Shown: positions 1 through 7,099 of the stretch, piece by piece
How positions within the stretch are numbered: the first letter of the stretch is position 1
Layout: every line of letters begins with the position of its first letter
NCBI GenBank assembly: GCA_024277475.1
Contig: JAJRVC010000515.1
Location: forward strand, 1 to 9,245
Source of the DNA: Deltaproteobacteria bacterium
GTDB lineage: Bacteria; Desulfobacterota; Desulfobacteria; Desulfobacterales; JAFDCJ01
DNA: 9,245 nt
Direction of reading: 5' to 3'
Position numbers and translations under genes: made by a program
The notes under the pieces: generated by a model
Seen by the model: the letters and a program-made list of their open reading frames with translations, nothing else
Told to the model about the DNA's origin: nothing
Database searches by the model: none

Positions 1-716
1 AGCCGTGGAAAATACTCCGGCGGCGGCACTATGATGCCGTTGGCCCCGGTCACCGGTTCACAAATGATGCCCGCCACCTTCTCACTGCCGCCTTCCAACT
101 CAATGACTTCATCGATATACTTTACGCACTGCAAATCACATTCGGGATACTTTTGCCCGAACATGCACCGGTAACAATACGGCTGGGGAACGCTGACCAG
201 TTCAGTTCCGCCCGTAACCTGAAACCAGCCCCGGGCGTCTCCCGAGGAAAGCGACATGGAAGTCGCCGTGCCGCCGTGATAGCTGCGGTAACGCGCCAAC
301 ATCTTTCGTCGTCCGGTATATTGGTGGCAAATCTTGACCGCCGCTTCGTTGGCTTCGGTTCCGCCAAGAGAAATAAACGAACGAGAGAGATCCCCCGGTG
401 TCACCTCCGCCAGCATTTTGGCTAAAAGCGCTCTTGGTTTGGTCGATAAGCTCGGCGCAAACGCACAAAGGGTTTTAGCCTGCTCAGTGATGGCGTCAAT
501 AACACGAGGATCTTGGTGTCCGATGTTGTGATTTACAAAACAGGAGCTGAAATCCAGACGCTCCCTGCCGTCTTCGGTGGTAAATCGCACCCCTTTGGCC
601 GACACCACCCGCGGCGGAGACTGGGATGCCTGGTAAGACCAGGATTGGAAATTGTTTTCCACCTCGTAGCGGTCAAGGTCTTCTTTATTTGAAGGAATAT
701 TGCGCAGGTCTATCAT
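1..716 (-). CDS. toa: Taurine transaminase-like class III aminotransferase, 3' part missing
   Basis: PLP-dependent class III aminotransferase (fold type I). The reading frame is open from ATG at 716 to the left edge, giving 238 of an expected 430-460 residues. Seen directly: an N-terminal tryptophan (W26) region, the DFSS and NIGHQDP segment (residues 55-70), the PLP-phosphate loop GGTEANE (118-124), RYRSYHGGT (142-150) whose tyrosine normally stacks on the cofactor, and CEPVTGANG (219-227). The Schiff-base lysine and the Asp that contacts the PLP nitrogen lie beyond the window. A cysteine cluster, PYCYRC followed by CDLQC (179-197), is present. The pattern resembles taurine:2-oxoglutarate transaminases more than the Bilophila-type taurine:pyruvate enzyme (Tpa), so the amino acceptor is uncertain. 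Starting 36 bp after xsc and with its own AGGAG site (724-728, 7 nt from ATG), it very probably supplies sulfoacetaldehyde to Xsc from taurine. The class is secure; substrate rests on context. Confidence 0.8.
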   Translation of the reverse strand, partial: MIDLRNIPSNKEDLDRYEVENNFQSWSYQASQSPPRVVSAKGVRFTTEDGRERLDFSSCFVNHNIGHQDPRVIDAITEQAKTLCAFAPSLSTKPRALLAKMLAEVTPGDLSRSFISLGGTEANEAAVKICHQYTGRRKMLARYRSYHGGTATSMSLSSGDARGWFQVTGGTELVSVPQPYCYRCMFGQKYPECDLQCVKYIDEVIELEGGSEKVAGIICEPVTGANGIIVPPPEYFPR

Positions 717-752
717 TTTTTTTCTCCTGAACTCCATGAATATTAATTTCCC

Positions 753-2540
753 TTATACACCTTTCTGGTGACGCATGTCAGCCTTGTCAATTCCGGCAAC
801 AGGAACAGGGGTTGTCATGGCATCGCGACGGAACGGCTCGCCCAGTTCCTGGTTCGTCAGAACTTCGATGAAGGTGGTCTTACCCTCTTCCATTTGTGCC
901 TTGACGGCAGTGTTCAGTTTCTCGGTTAAATCATCCATCGTAGTCGCCTTAACACCGTATAGGCCACATGCCTTGGCTATGTCAGCATAGGAAACCTTCG
1001 TGTCCAGCTCGGTGCCGACAAAGTTATCGTGGTACCAAAGGGTAGTATTCCGTTTCTCGGCGCCCCATTGGTAGTTACGGAAGATGACCATGGTGATGGC
1101 CGGCCATTCGTCGCGCCCGCAGGCAGTCATTTCGTTCATTGAGATACCGAAGGCCCCGTCACCGGCAAAACCGACCACCGGGATGTCGGGTTTTGAAATT
1201 TTTGCACCCAAAATGGCTGGAAACCCATAACCACAGGATCCGAACATACCAGGCGCCAGATATTTGCGGCCTTCTTCAAAGGCGGGGTAAGCGTTGCCAA
1301 TGGCACAGTTGTTACCGATATCGGATGAGATAATCGACTCTTTGGGCAAGGCTGCGATAATTGCACGCCAGGCCATACGCGCCGTAATTTTTTCGGGTTC
1401 ACGCTTTTGGCAACGTTCGTTCCAAGTGGTACCGGAATCGTCTTCTTCATGATCCATGGTTGCCAACTCTTTGTCCCACTCTGCTTTGGCTTTTTCTATG
1501 GTTGCTTTACGCTCATCACGGCCTAGGTCGCCGGCCGTATCAGACAGTTGTTCCAGGATGGAGTTAGCTACTTTTTTGGCATCTCCGACGATACCCACAG
1601 TAATGGGTTTTGTGAGGCCAATGCGATCGGGATTGATATCAACTTGAATAATCGCTGCATCGGTTGGCCAGTATTCAATTCCGTAACATGGCAGGGTTGA
1701 GAAAGGATTCAGTCGGTTGCCCAGGGCCAAGATCACATCAGCCTTGGAAATAGTATTCATTCCAGCTTTTGAACCGTTATAACCCAAAGGACCCATAAAC
1801 AGCGGGTGGCTGCCCGGAAAAGCGTCATTGTGCTGGTAGTTGCAACAGACCGGAGCGTCTAGGCGCTCGGCAAGCGCTATTGTATCTTTGATTGCACCAC
1901 CGATCACAACGCCACCACCATTCAGGATTACAGGAAATTTGGCTTTGGATAAAAGCTCGGCTGCACGGGCGATAGCTTTCTCGCCACCTGCCGGACGCTC
2001 AAAGTCAACAACAGGGGGCAGTTCAATTTCGATTACCTGGGTCCAGAAGTCTCGCGGTATGTTGATCTGGGCTGGAGCGGAGGCACGCTTGGCACGTAGG
2101 ATCACCCGATTGAGCACCTCGGCCACACGGGAAGGATGGAGGACTTCTTCCTGGTAGGCAACCATGTCTTCAAACATTGCCATTTGGGGAACTTCCTGGA
2201 AACCGCCCTGTCCCATGGTCATGTTTGCCCCCTGGGCGGTTATTACCAAGAGGGGTGTGTGGTTCCAGTAGGCTACCTTTACCGGTGTAACAAAATTAGC
2301 GATGCCGGGGCCGTTTTGACCAACAAGCATGCTCATTTTACCGGAAGCACGGGTGAAACCGTCCGCCATCATTCCTGCACTGAATTCATGCCCACAATCC
2401 CAGAAAGTGATCCCTGCCTTAGGAAACAGATCAGTGACCGGCATCATCGCCGATCCAATAATACCAAATGCGCTGTCGATTCCGTGCATTTGAAGAACTT
2501 TGATAAAAGCCTCTTCGGTGGTCATTTTTACCTTGCCCAT
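753..2540 (-). CDS. xsc: Sulfoacetaldehyde acetyltransferase
   Basis: Thiamine-diphosphate enzyme (EC 2.3.3.15) that converts sulfoacetaldehyde plus phosphate to acetyl phosphate plus sulfite in the cytoplasm, the C-S cleavage step of taurine breakdown. At 595 residues it has full family length. Three domains of the acetolactate-synthase-like fold are visible: an N-terminal pyrimidine-binding domain (about 5-170) with the FGIIGSAMMP signature (25-34) and the catalytic Glu at residue 52 in GHEFSAG; a central domain (about 185-335); and a C-terminal pyrophosphate-binding domain (about 385-565). There, GDGAFG begins at 460 and the metal ligands are D461 and N489 in FRNYQWGAEKRN; the usual NN pair is RN, with the ligand asparagine kept. 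The start is supported by AAGGAGG at 2547-2553, 6 nt from ATG; a second in-frame ATG is codon 6. It is first of a pair with the downstream aminotransferase gene. Its leader carries a palindromic element and a promoter lies upstream. Identification is firm. Confidence 0.96.
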   Translation of the reverse strand: MGKVKMTTEEAFIKVLQMHGIDSAFGIIGSAMMPVTDLFPKAGITFWDCGHEFSAGMMADGFTRASGKMSMLVGQNGPGIANFVTPVKVAYWNHTPLLVITAQGANMTMGQGGFQEVPQMAMFEDMVAYQEEVLHPSRVAEVLNRVILRAKRASAPAQINIPRDFWTQVIEIELPPVVDFERPAGGEKAIARAAELLSKAKFPVILNGGGVVIGGAIKDTIALAERLDAPVCCNYQHNDAFPGSHPLFMGPLGYNGSKAGMNTISKADVILALGNRLNPFSTLPCYGIEYWPTDAAIIQVDINPDRIGLTKPITVGIVGDAKKVANSILEQLSDTAGDLGRDERKATIEKAKAEWDKELATMDHEEDDSGTTWNERCQKREPEKITARMAWRAIIAALPKESIISSDIGNNCAIGNAYPAFEEGRKYLAPGMFGSCGYGFPAILGAKISKPDIPVVGFAGDGAFGISMNEMTACGRDEWPAITMVIFRNYQWGAEKRNTTLWYHDNFVGTELDTKVSYADIAKACGLYGVKATTMDDLTEKLNTAVKAQMEEGKTTFIEVLTNQELGEPFRRDAMTTPVPVAGIDKADMRHQKGV

Positions 2541-2579
2541 TTGTATCCTCCTTAAATTTTAAATTTATTATAGAACTTA

Positions 2580-2769
2580 GGGGCTTCGCCCCAATTGGAA
2601 TGTTGGAATGCTGGAATAATGGGTTCTGGGATAATGCAATGTTGGATTAATGGTCCCGCCACCGGCGGGATTGACGATAAAATAAAAATGGTTAACATCC
2701 TTTTGAAAACCAATATTCCATCGTTCCGCCATTCCATTATTCCATTTCCGGGGCAAATTCATAAGCCCC
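2580..2769. repeat. 190-bp palindromic MITE-like element in the xsc leader
   Basis: Large imperfect inverted repeat bounded by GGGGCTT (2580-2586) and AAGCCCC (2763-2769). Each end carries its own GC hairpin: GGGGC-TTC-GCCCC at 2580-2592, and GGGGC (2750-2754) with GCCCC (2765-2769). Inside the left arm TGGAAT recurs at 2596, 2604 and 2612; inside the right arm ATTCCA recurs at 2715, 2731 and 2739, with a degenerate copy at 2723, so both arms share an exact 8-bp period. The centre is a perfect 7-bp stem with a 3-nt loop (2654-2670). No transposase is encoded; the short open frames within it mirror each other on the two strands as expected for a palindrome. Its layout fits a non-autonomous miniature element or a dispersed REP/BIME-type repeat. 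I see no clear target-site duplication. If xsc is transcribed from the promoter at 2833-2862, the element is in the 5' untranslated RNA. Confidence 0.75.
2654..2670. repeat. Perfect 7-bp GC-rich hairpin at the repeat centre
   Basis: TCCCGCC (2654-2660) and GGCGGGA (2664-2670) are exact reverse complements around a 3-nt loop. It sits near the middle of the 190-bp palindrome. In xsc leader RNA it would be a stable stem, but no run of U follows on either strand, so it is not a standard intrinsic terminator. Confidence 0.7.
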
Positions 2770-2973
2770 CAAAAACGCCTATATTCTCAGCAGGTTGTAG
2801 AAATTCCGAGACATTTAATTATCTATTGATATCTAATACATCAGATTTCAGTTGGCTGTCAAGCAAAATTTCACGCTTAAAATGGATTAATCTGACCGGA
2901 TGAGTCACTTTTTAGGATATAGCTGCCAACTTGCATTTTGGAAAATCAAAACTTCGATTGTGATGCCTTTGCG
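2770..2973. other. Intergenic DNA between importer and taurine genes
   Basis: This is the part of the 433-bp gap that lies outside the palindromic repeat. Apart from the predicted xsc promoter I see no gene, tRNA or strong stem followed by a U-run. Only a weak 4-bp AATC/GATT stem lies just after the ATPase stop codon, so no terminator for the importer operon can be named and read-through into xsc is possible. Confidence 0.5.
2833..2862 (-). promoter_or_regulatory. Predicted sigma70-type promoter for xsc
   Basis: On the minus strand, TTGACA (2857-2862) matches the -35 consensus exactly. TATTAG (2833-2838) is an imperfect -10 box 18 bp downstream. Transcription would begin near 2826 and leave a leader of roughly 285 nt that contains the whole palindromic repeat. 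Short dyads nearby, an 8-bp palindrome GATTAATC at 2885-2892 and TGAT/ATCA arms across the -10 box, could be regulator sites, but this is weak. The promoter would uncouple xsc and the aminotransferase from the importer operon upstream. Confidence 0.5.
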
Positions 2974-5073
2974 TCAGGCAATTATTTTATCCTGCGGCGC
3001 TACTCCGTCATCGTTTACCCGGTGACAGGCGACCTTATGATCGTTTTGGACTTCACGCAAAGGCGGCATTTGCGACCAGCAATTTGCGCCGGCTTCGGCA
3101 AACGGACAGCGCTGTGCAAAGCGGCAGCCCGGGGGGGGGTCGATGGGGCTGGGAGGATCTCCTTTCAGGCGGACCCGTTCCCCCGTTTTTGCTTCTCCCG
3201 GCTTTGCGGATGGAACTGCTGAAAGAAGCGCCCAGGTATAGGGATGCAAAGGATGTTTGAATAAAGAGATTCGATCCGCCTGTTCTACAATCTTACCCAG
3301 GTACATGACAGCGATTTCATCACAGATATGCTGCACAACGCCAAGATCGTGCGAGATGAACAGATAAGTAAGATTAAATTCCTGCTGCAAGTTGCAGAGT
3401 AAGTTCAACATCTGGGCCTGAATAGCGACATCCAGGGCAGAGACCGGCTCGTCGCAGACGATCAGATCCGGTCGGCTGGCCAGTGCGCGGGCCACTCCGA
3501 TGCGCTGGCGTTGACCGCCTGAAAACTGATGGGGGAAATACGCACGTTGCTCGGGCCGCAGACCGGAATTCGCAAACAATTCTGCCACCCGTGAATCTCG
3601 ATTTGATTTTTCACCAACTTCGAGTAAATCCATCGGCTCCCGAACGATGGCCCCGGCGCGCATGTGTGGATTCAAAGACGAGTAAGGATCCTGAAAAATA
3701 AATTGCAACCGGCGCCGCAGGTACCTTAAAGCGGCTCCTTCAACATGGGTAATATCATCGCCGCCAAGGAACACCTGCCCTGATGTGATATCCAGAAGGC
3801 GCATGATCCCTAGTGCGGTGGTTGTCTTGCCGGAGCCGCTTTCCCCGACAATTCCAAATGTGGTGCCCCGACGAATCCGGAAGGATACGCCGTCCACGGC
3901 ATAAACCAGCGAGCGCTTTGCAAATGGATGTTTTCTACGCCGCGGAAAATGAATTTTTAAGTCCTTCACCTGCAGCAGAGTATTTTCTGAAGGTTTATCC
4001 CCTGCGACAACCCCGCTGAGCAGCCCGTTTGTCTTGAGTTTACTTTCTTGGTTCACTTCCGGCGGGTGGTCGCGACCGTCACCTTCGGGGGCTTCCAGCC
4101 AGCAGGCGGTCGTATGCCCCGCCCCCTGATCAAATTCCGGCGGCATGGCATCCTTGCATTTGGACATGGCGTATTTGCAGCGCGGTGCGAAGGGGCATCC
4201 TTTATCCCGCAACAGCAGCGAGGGCACCACCCCAAGAATTTCCATCAGCGGACGCCGTTCCGTCGAAAGATCTTTCTCAAGATGGGGAACGCAGGCTATG
4301 AGGCCTTTGGTATATGGATGTTTGGGATTTATTAGAAGTTTGTCAACGGGTCCGTCTTCCACTTTACGTCCTGCATACATCACAGCCACCCGATCCGCCA
4401 TCTCAGCGATAGATCCCATGTCATGGGTGATGAAAATGATGGCCGCCTCAGTCCGTCTTTGGATGTCTTTCAAAAGATCAAAAATCTGCGCTTGCACCGT
4501 AACATCCAAAGCCGTCGTCGGTTCATCGGCAATCAACACCTTGGGATTACAGGCCAACGCCATGGCAATCATGACACGCTGTCGCATGCCTCCGGAAAGC
4601 TGGTAGGGATATTCATTGGCTCTGCGTTCGGCAGCAGGGATATCGACCGCCTGAAGCATTTCAATGGCCCTGGCATCGGCGGCCCGCCGGTCTAATCCTT
4701 GATGAATTCGGATAGTCTCAGCGATTTGATGACCGATCTTGAAAACCGGATTCAAAGAGGTCATCGGTTCCTGGAAAATCATCGAAATGTCGTTTCCACG
4801 CACCTGACGAAGTCTGCTTTCATCTGCGTCGAGAAGGTTTTCACTCTCCAGCAATATGCTGCCGGATGCCACACGTCCCGGCGGTGATGGTACCAATCCC
4901 ATAATGGCAAGGGCCGTGACACTTTTACCGCATCCCGACTCACCCACGATGCCTAACGTCTCACCGCGATGCAGGGAAAAGCTGAGATCGTTAATCACCG
5001 TGGCGACGCCCTGGCGAACGTCGAATTCAACCCGCAAGCCTTGAACTTGAAGAAGTGTATTCGTATCGATCAT
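2974..5073 (-). CDS. Fused DppD-DppF-type ATPase of peptide-type ABC importer
   Basis: A single 699-residue polypeptide carries both nucleotide-binding domains of a peptide/opine/nickel-family importer and powers uptake at the inner face of the cytoplasmic membrane. The DppD-like half (about 5-330) shows Walker A GESGCGKS at 44-51, Q-loop Q101, signature LSGGM at 159-163, Walker B ending D183-E184 and H-loop H217. The DppF-like half (about 365-690) shows Walker A GESGSGKT at 410-417, Q461, signature FSGGQ at 517-521, D541-E542 and H575. All catalytic residues are present in both halves. Each half ends in the oligopeptide C-terminal region with four cysteines: C293, C299, C306, C324 and C650, C656, C665, C683, a pattern known to hold an iron-sulfur cluster in some DppD/OppD proteins. 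A linker of about 35 residues joins the halves; the E. coli glutathione importer GsiA is fused similarly. The ATG overlaps the permease stop as ATGA, indicating translational coupling. Substrate cannot be read from this subunit. Confidence 0.93.
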   Translation of the reverse strand: MIDTNTLLQVQGLRVEFDVRQGVATVINDLSFSLHRGETLGIVGESGCGKSVTALAIMGLVPSPPGRVASGSILLESENLLDADESRLRQVRGNDISMIFQEPMTSLNPVFKIGHQIAETIRIHQGLDRRAADARAIEMLQAVDIPAAERRANEYPYQLSGGMRQRVMIAMALACNPKVLIADEPTTALDVTVQAQIFDLLKDIQRRTEAAIIFITHDMGSIAEMADRVAVMYAGRKVEDGPVDKLLINPKHPYTKGLIACVPHLEKDLSTERRPLMEILGVVPSLLLRDKGCPFAPRCKYAMSKCKDAMPPEFDQGAGHTTACWLEAPEGDGRDHPPEVNQESKLKTNGLLSGVVAGDKPSENTLLQVKDLKIHFPRRRKHPFAKRSLVYAVDGVSFRIRRGTTFGIVGESGSGKTTTALGIMRLLDITSGQVFLGGDDITHVEGAALRYLRRRLQFIFQDPYSSLNPHMRAGAIVREPMDLLEVGEKSNRDSRVAELFANSGLRPEQRAYFPHQFSGGQRQRIGVARALASRPDLIVCDEPVSALDVAIQAQMLNLLCNLQQEFNLTYLFISHDLGVVQHICDEIAVMYLGKIVEQADRISLFKHPLHPYTWALLSAVPSAKPGEAKTGERVRLKGDPPSPIDPPPGCRFAQRCPFAEAGANCWSQMPPLREVQNDHKVACHRVNDDGVAPQDKIIA

Positions 5074-5954
5074 AATTGCCTCAGCTTTGGGTTAAATGCA
5101 TCCGTCAACCCATCGCCCACCAAACTGACGGCCAATACGGTGAGAAAAATAGCCACACCGGGGAATGTGACAGCCCACCAGGATTCAAATATATAATCAC
5201 GGCTGGAGCCGATCATAAATCCCCAGCTCATGATGTTCGGATCACTGAGGCCCAGGTAGCTCAGACCCGCTTCAAACAAAATGGCAACTCCGATAATCAA
5301 AGTTGCAGTTACAATCAACGGCGGCAGTGCATTCGGCAGAATGACCCGCCAGATGATGCGCCCATTGCGTGACCCGATCGACCGGGCCGCCATAACATAT
5401 TCTCTTTCACGAATTTTTAAAAATTCACTGCGGGTCAAGCGCGCCACACTCGGCCAGGAGACAACCCCGATTGAAAGGGATATCGTCATCAGGTTGGGTG
5501 CAAACAGGGTCACCAGTACCATGGCAAACAACAGCGGCGGCAGAACTTGAAAAAATTCCGTGATCCGCATCAGCACAGTGTCCACCCAGCCACCATAAAA
5601 ACCGGCAGTGGCACCTAAAGTGACACCAATGAAAACGGTACACAATGCCGCTGCCGCACCAACCGCCAGGGTGGCCCTGGCACCGTGAATGATACCGGCC
5701 AATATGTCCCGCCCGAGATAATCCGTACCAAGTAAAACCCCCTCCTCGCCCGGCGGGGCCAGCGGCGCCCACACGATATCAAATGGATCGATACGATATA
5801 AGAACGGCCCTATGAATGCCATCAAAATTATGGCCAAGAGCAAGCCCAGGCCGAACAGTGCGGCTTTGTTCCTGAAGAACATACGCCACATCTCTTTAAA
5901 AGGATGTTCGACCGGCACAAAATCGTCGGAATTATTTTGATCGGATGAATTCAT
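5070..5954 (-). CDS. DppC-like permease of peptide-type ABC importer
   Basis: Inner-membrane permease, one of two forming the translocation channel. In the 294-residue form a cytoplasmic N-terminal tail is followed by a first membrane span (about 32-52), the DppC hallmark LGTDYLGRDI (75-84), further spans around 94-118, 137-160, 210-232 and 262-282, and the family C-terminal GDGLTDAFNPK (280-290). The coupling (EAA) loop that docks on the ATPase is at about 184-208 (REYVMAARSIG onward). I chose ATG at 5954 because GAGGA lies 10 nt upstream. An in-frame GTG at 5978 would add eight residues (302 aa) and overlap the previous gene by 11 bp, but has no convincing Shine-Dalgarno site. It is third in the operon, and its stop overlaps the ATPase start by 4 bp. 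Family assignment is secure; the transported compound is unknown. Confidence 0.92.
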   Translation of the reverse strand: MNSSDQNNSDDFVPVEHPFKEMWRMFFRNKAALFGLGLLLAIILMAFIGPFLYRIDPFDIVWAPLAPPGEEGVLLGTDYLGRDILAGIIHGARATLAVGAAAALCTVFIGVTLGATAGFYGGWVDTVLMRITEFFQVLPPLLFAMVLVTLFAPNLMTISLSIGVVSWPSVARLTRSEFLKIREREYVMAARSIGSRNGRIIWRVILPNALPPLIVTATLIIGVAILFEAGLSYLGLSDPNIMSWGFMIGSSRDYIFESWWAVTFPGVAIFLTVLAVSLVGDGLTDAFNPKLRQL

Positions 5955-5964
5955 TTTCACAAAT

Positions 5965-5969
5965 TCCTC
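5965..5969 (-). promoter_or_regulatory. Ribosome-binding site that decides the dppC-like start
   Basis: GAGGA on the minus strand overlaps the TGA stop of the upstream permease (5968-5970) and lies 10 nt from ATG at 5954. It favours ATG at 5954 over the GTG at 5978 and implies coupling of the two permease genes. Confidence 0.5.
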
Positions 5970-6948
5970 ATTTGGCACCTGCGTGAATACGTGGATCGAT
6001 CAGGCGGTATGAGAGATCGGTCAGGAGATTGGCGATAATCACGATAAAGGTTGAGAAAAACAAAATACCGAGAATGGTGGGATGATCGCGGCGCAAGATC
6101 GATTCAAAAGCCAATCGCCCCAACCCGGGCCAGTTAAATACGGTTTCCACTAATATTGCACCCGAAAACAAATAGCTCATTTGAAGTCCCGCCATGGTCA
6201 CAATCGGCAGGATCGCATTTTTTAAAGCGTGCTTGTAAATGACCATACGTTCGCTGACACCTTTTGCTCTCGCCGTGCGGATATAATCCGAGCCCAGCAC
6301 ATCCAGCATGCTTGCACGTGCCAGCCGGCTGTACTGGGCCAGGTAGATGATTGAAAGGGTCACCATGGGCAGTATTAAATGGTGCAGGATATCGAAAGTT
6401 CTGGCCAGCCGGCCCCCTTCTAATGCCACGTTGTACATCCCCGACACCGGAAGGATTGGTAGCCACGACGCAAATAGGATTAACAGCATCATGCCGGTCC
6501 AAAACACCGGGGCGGAGTAGCCCAGGAGCGAAAGGATGGTCACAAAATGACTGAGGGTACCGGTGGGTTTCTTGGATGCCAATACTCCCAGGAAAGTGCC
6601 CACATAAACGGAAAGCACCAGAGCGGTAATTACCAGCAAAATGGTTGCGCCAACCCTTTGTAAAATCAGATCGGTCACGGGCTGGTTAAAGTAAAATGAA
6701 TGTCCCAAATCACCTCGGGCGACTTTGCCGAGATATACAAGCAGTTGCTCGGTGATCGGTTTATCCAGCCCATAGGCGGTCCGGATCTCAGCCAAAATTT
6801 CCTCGGTTGCGCCACCCATTTCACCGGCAATGACATCCGCCGGATCGCCCGGCGCAAGATGGATAAGCATAAAATTCAGCACTAGTACTGCGATCAACAG
6901 AATAAGTGCATAAAGGACCCGTCTGATCAATGTGGTCAAAAACCTCAT
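5968..6948 (-). CDS. DppB-like permease of peptide-type ABC importer
   Basis: Inner-membrane permease that pairs with the DppC-like subunit. The 326 residues match the family length. The protein begins with the typical basic stretch and first span (about 11-31) running into HLAPGDPAD (30-38), the conserved DppB periplasmic entry. Later spans lie near 101-123, 134-157, 188-206, 248-270 and 293-315. The coupling loop DYIRTARAKG (221-230) through NAILP matches the EAA motif that contacts the ATPase, and the C-terminal DLSYRLIDPR (311-320) is a family hallmark. The start ATG has AAGGTG about 5 nt upstream. It follows the binding-protein gene after 151 bp and leads directly into the second permease. 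Function as a peptide-type importer permease is confident; specificity depends on the binding protein. Confidence 0.94.
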   Translation of the reverse strand: MRFLTTLIRRVLYALILLIAVLVLNFMLIHLAPGDPADVIAGEMGGATEEILAEIRTAYGLDKPITEQLLVYLGKVARGDLGHSFYFNQPVTDLILQRVGATILLVITALVLSVYVGTFLGVLASKKPTGTLSHFVTILSLLGYSAPVFWTGMMLLILFASWLPILPVSGMYNVALEGGRLARTFDILHHLILPMVTLSIIYLAQYSRLARASMLDVLGSDYIRTARAKGVSERMVIYKHALKNAILPIVTMAGLQMSYLFSGAILVETVFNWPGLGRLAFESILRRDHPTILGILFFSTFIVIIANLLTDLSYRLIDPRIHAGAK

Positions 6949-7031
6949 GATTGCACCTTCAACTTTGATCTACCAGCTGCCGGCCCGGACCCGAATCTTT
7001 CAGCTTGCAGTGAATCCGAAGCCGACGGCGG

Positions 7032-7047
7032 ATAACTCTGGAGTTAT
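7032..7047 (-). promoter_or_regulatory. Dyad in the spacer between binding protein and permease
   Basis: ATAACTC and GAGTTAT form a perfect 7-bp inverted repeat around a 2-nt centre. It lies in the 151-bp spacer after the binding-protein stop (7100-7102) and before the DppB-like start. A stem-loop here commonly protects upstream mRNA from 3' decay, so that more binding protein than permease is made; a regulator dyad is the alternative. No U-run follows, so it is not a standard terminator. The small loop is sterically tight for RNA. Confidence 0.4.
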
Positions 7048-7099
7048 TCTAACATTGAAAAGCCTGCTCCTCTGGCCAGGATTCTTTACTATCCAGGGC

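Noticed and set aside
122..531. Overlapping ORFs on both strands in the left end
   Set aside because: The frame open from 716 to the left edge encodes a recognisable aminotransferase throughout; the others are shadows in other frames.
2580..2592. GC hairpin just before xsc as an intrinsic terminator
   Set aside because: The stem is only 5 bp and no U-run follows on either strand; it is the end structure of the palindrome.
2596..2744. TGGAAT/ATTCCA series as a CRISPR-like or tandem repeat array
   Set aside because: The units are 6 bp on an 8-bp period with no spacers of protospacer length, and they form inverted arms; no cas gene is present.
2552..2903. Small ORFs on both strands within the intergenic palindrome (about 60-100 codons)
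   Set aside because: They mirror each other because the DNA is a palindrome, lack good ribosome-binding sites and resemble no protein family; they are by-products of the repeat.
2901..2907. TGAGTCA palindrome upstream of the xsc promoter
   Set aside because: A single 7-bp match is expected by chance and no second copy is found nearby.
2920..2935. TTGGCAG on the minus strand as a sigma54 -24 element for xsc
   Set aside because: No GC/TTGC -12 element follows at the required distance.
5955..5978. GTG at 5978 as the start of the DppC-like permease
   Set aside because: It is in frame and possible, but has no clear Shine-Dalgarno site, whereas ATG at 5954 has GAGGA at 10 nt.
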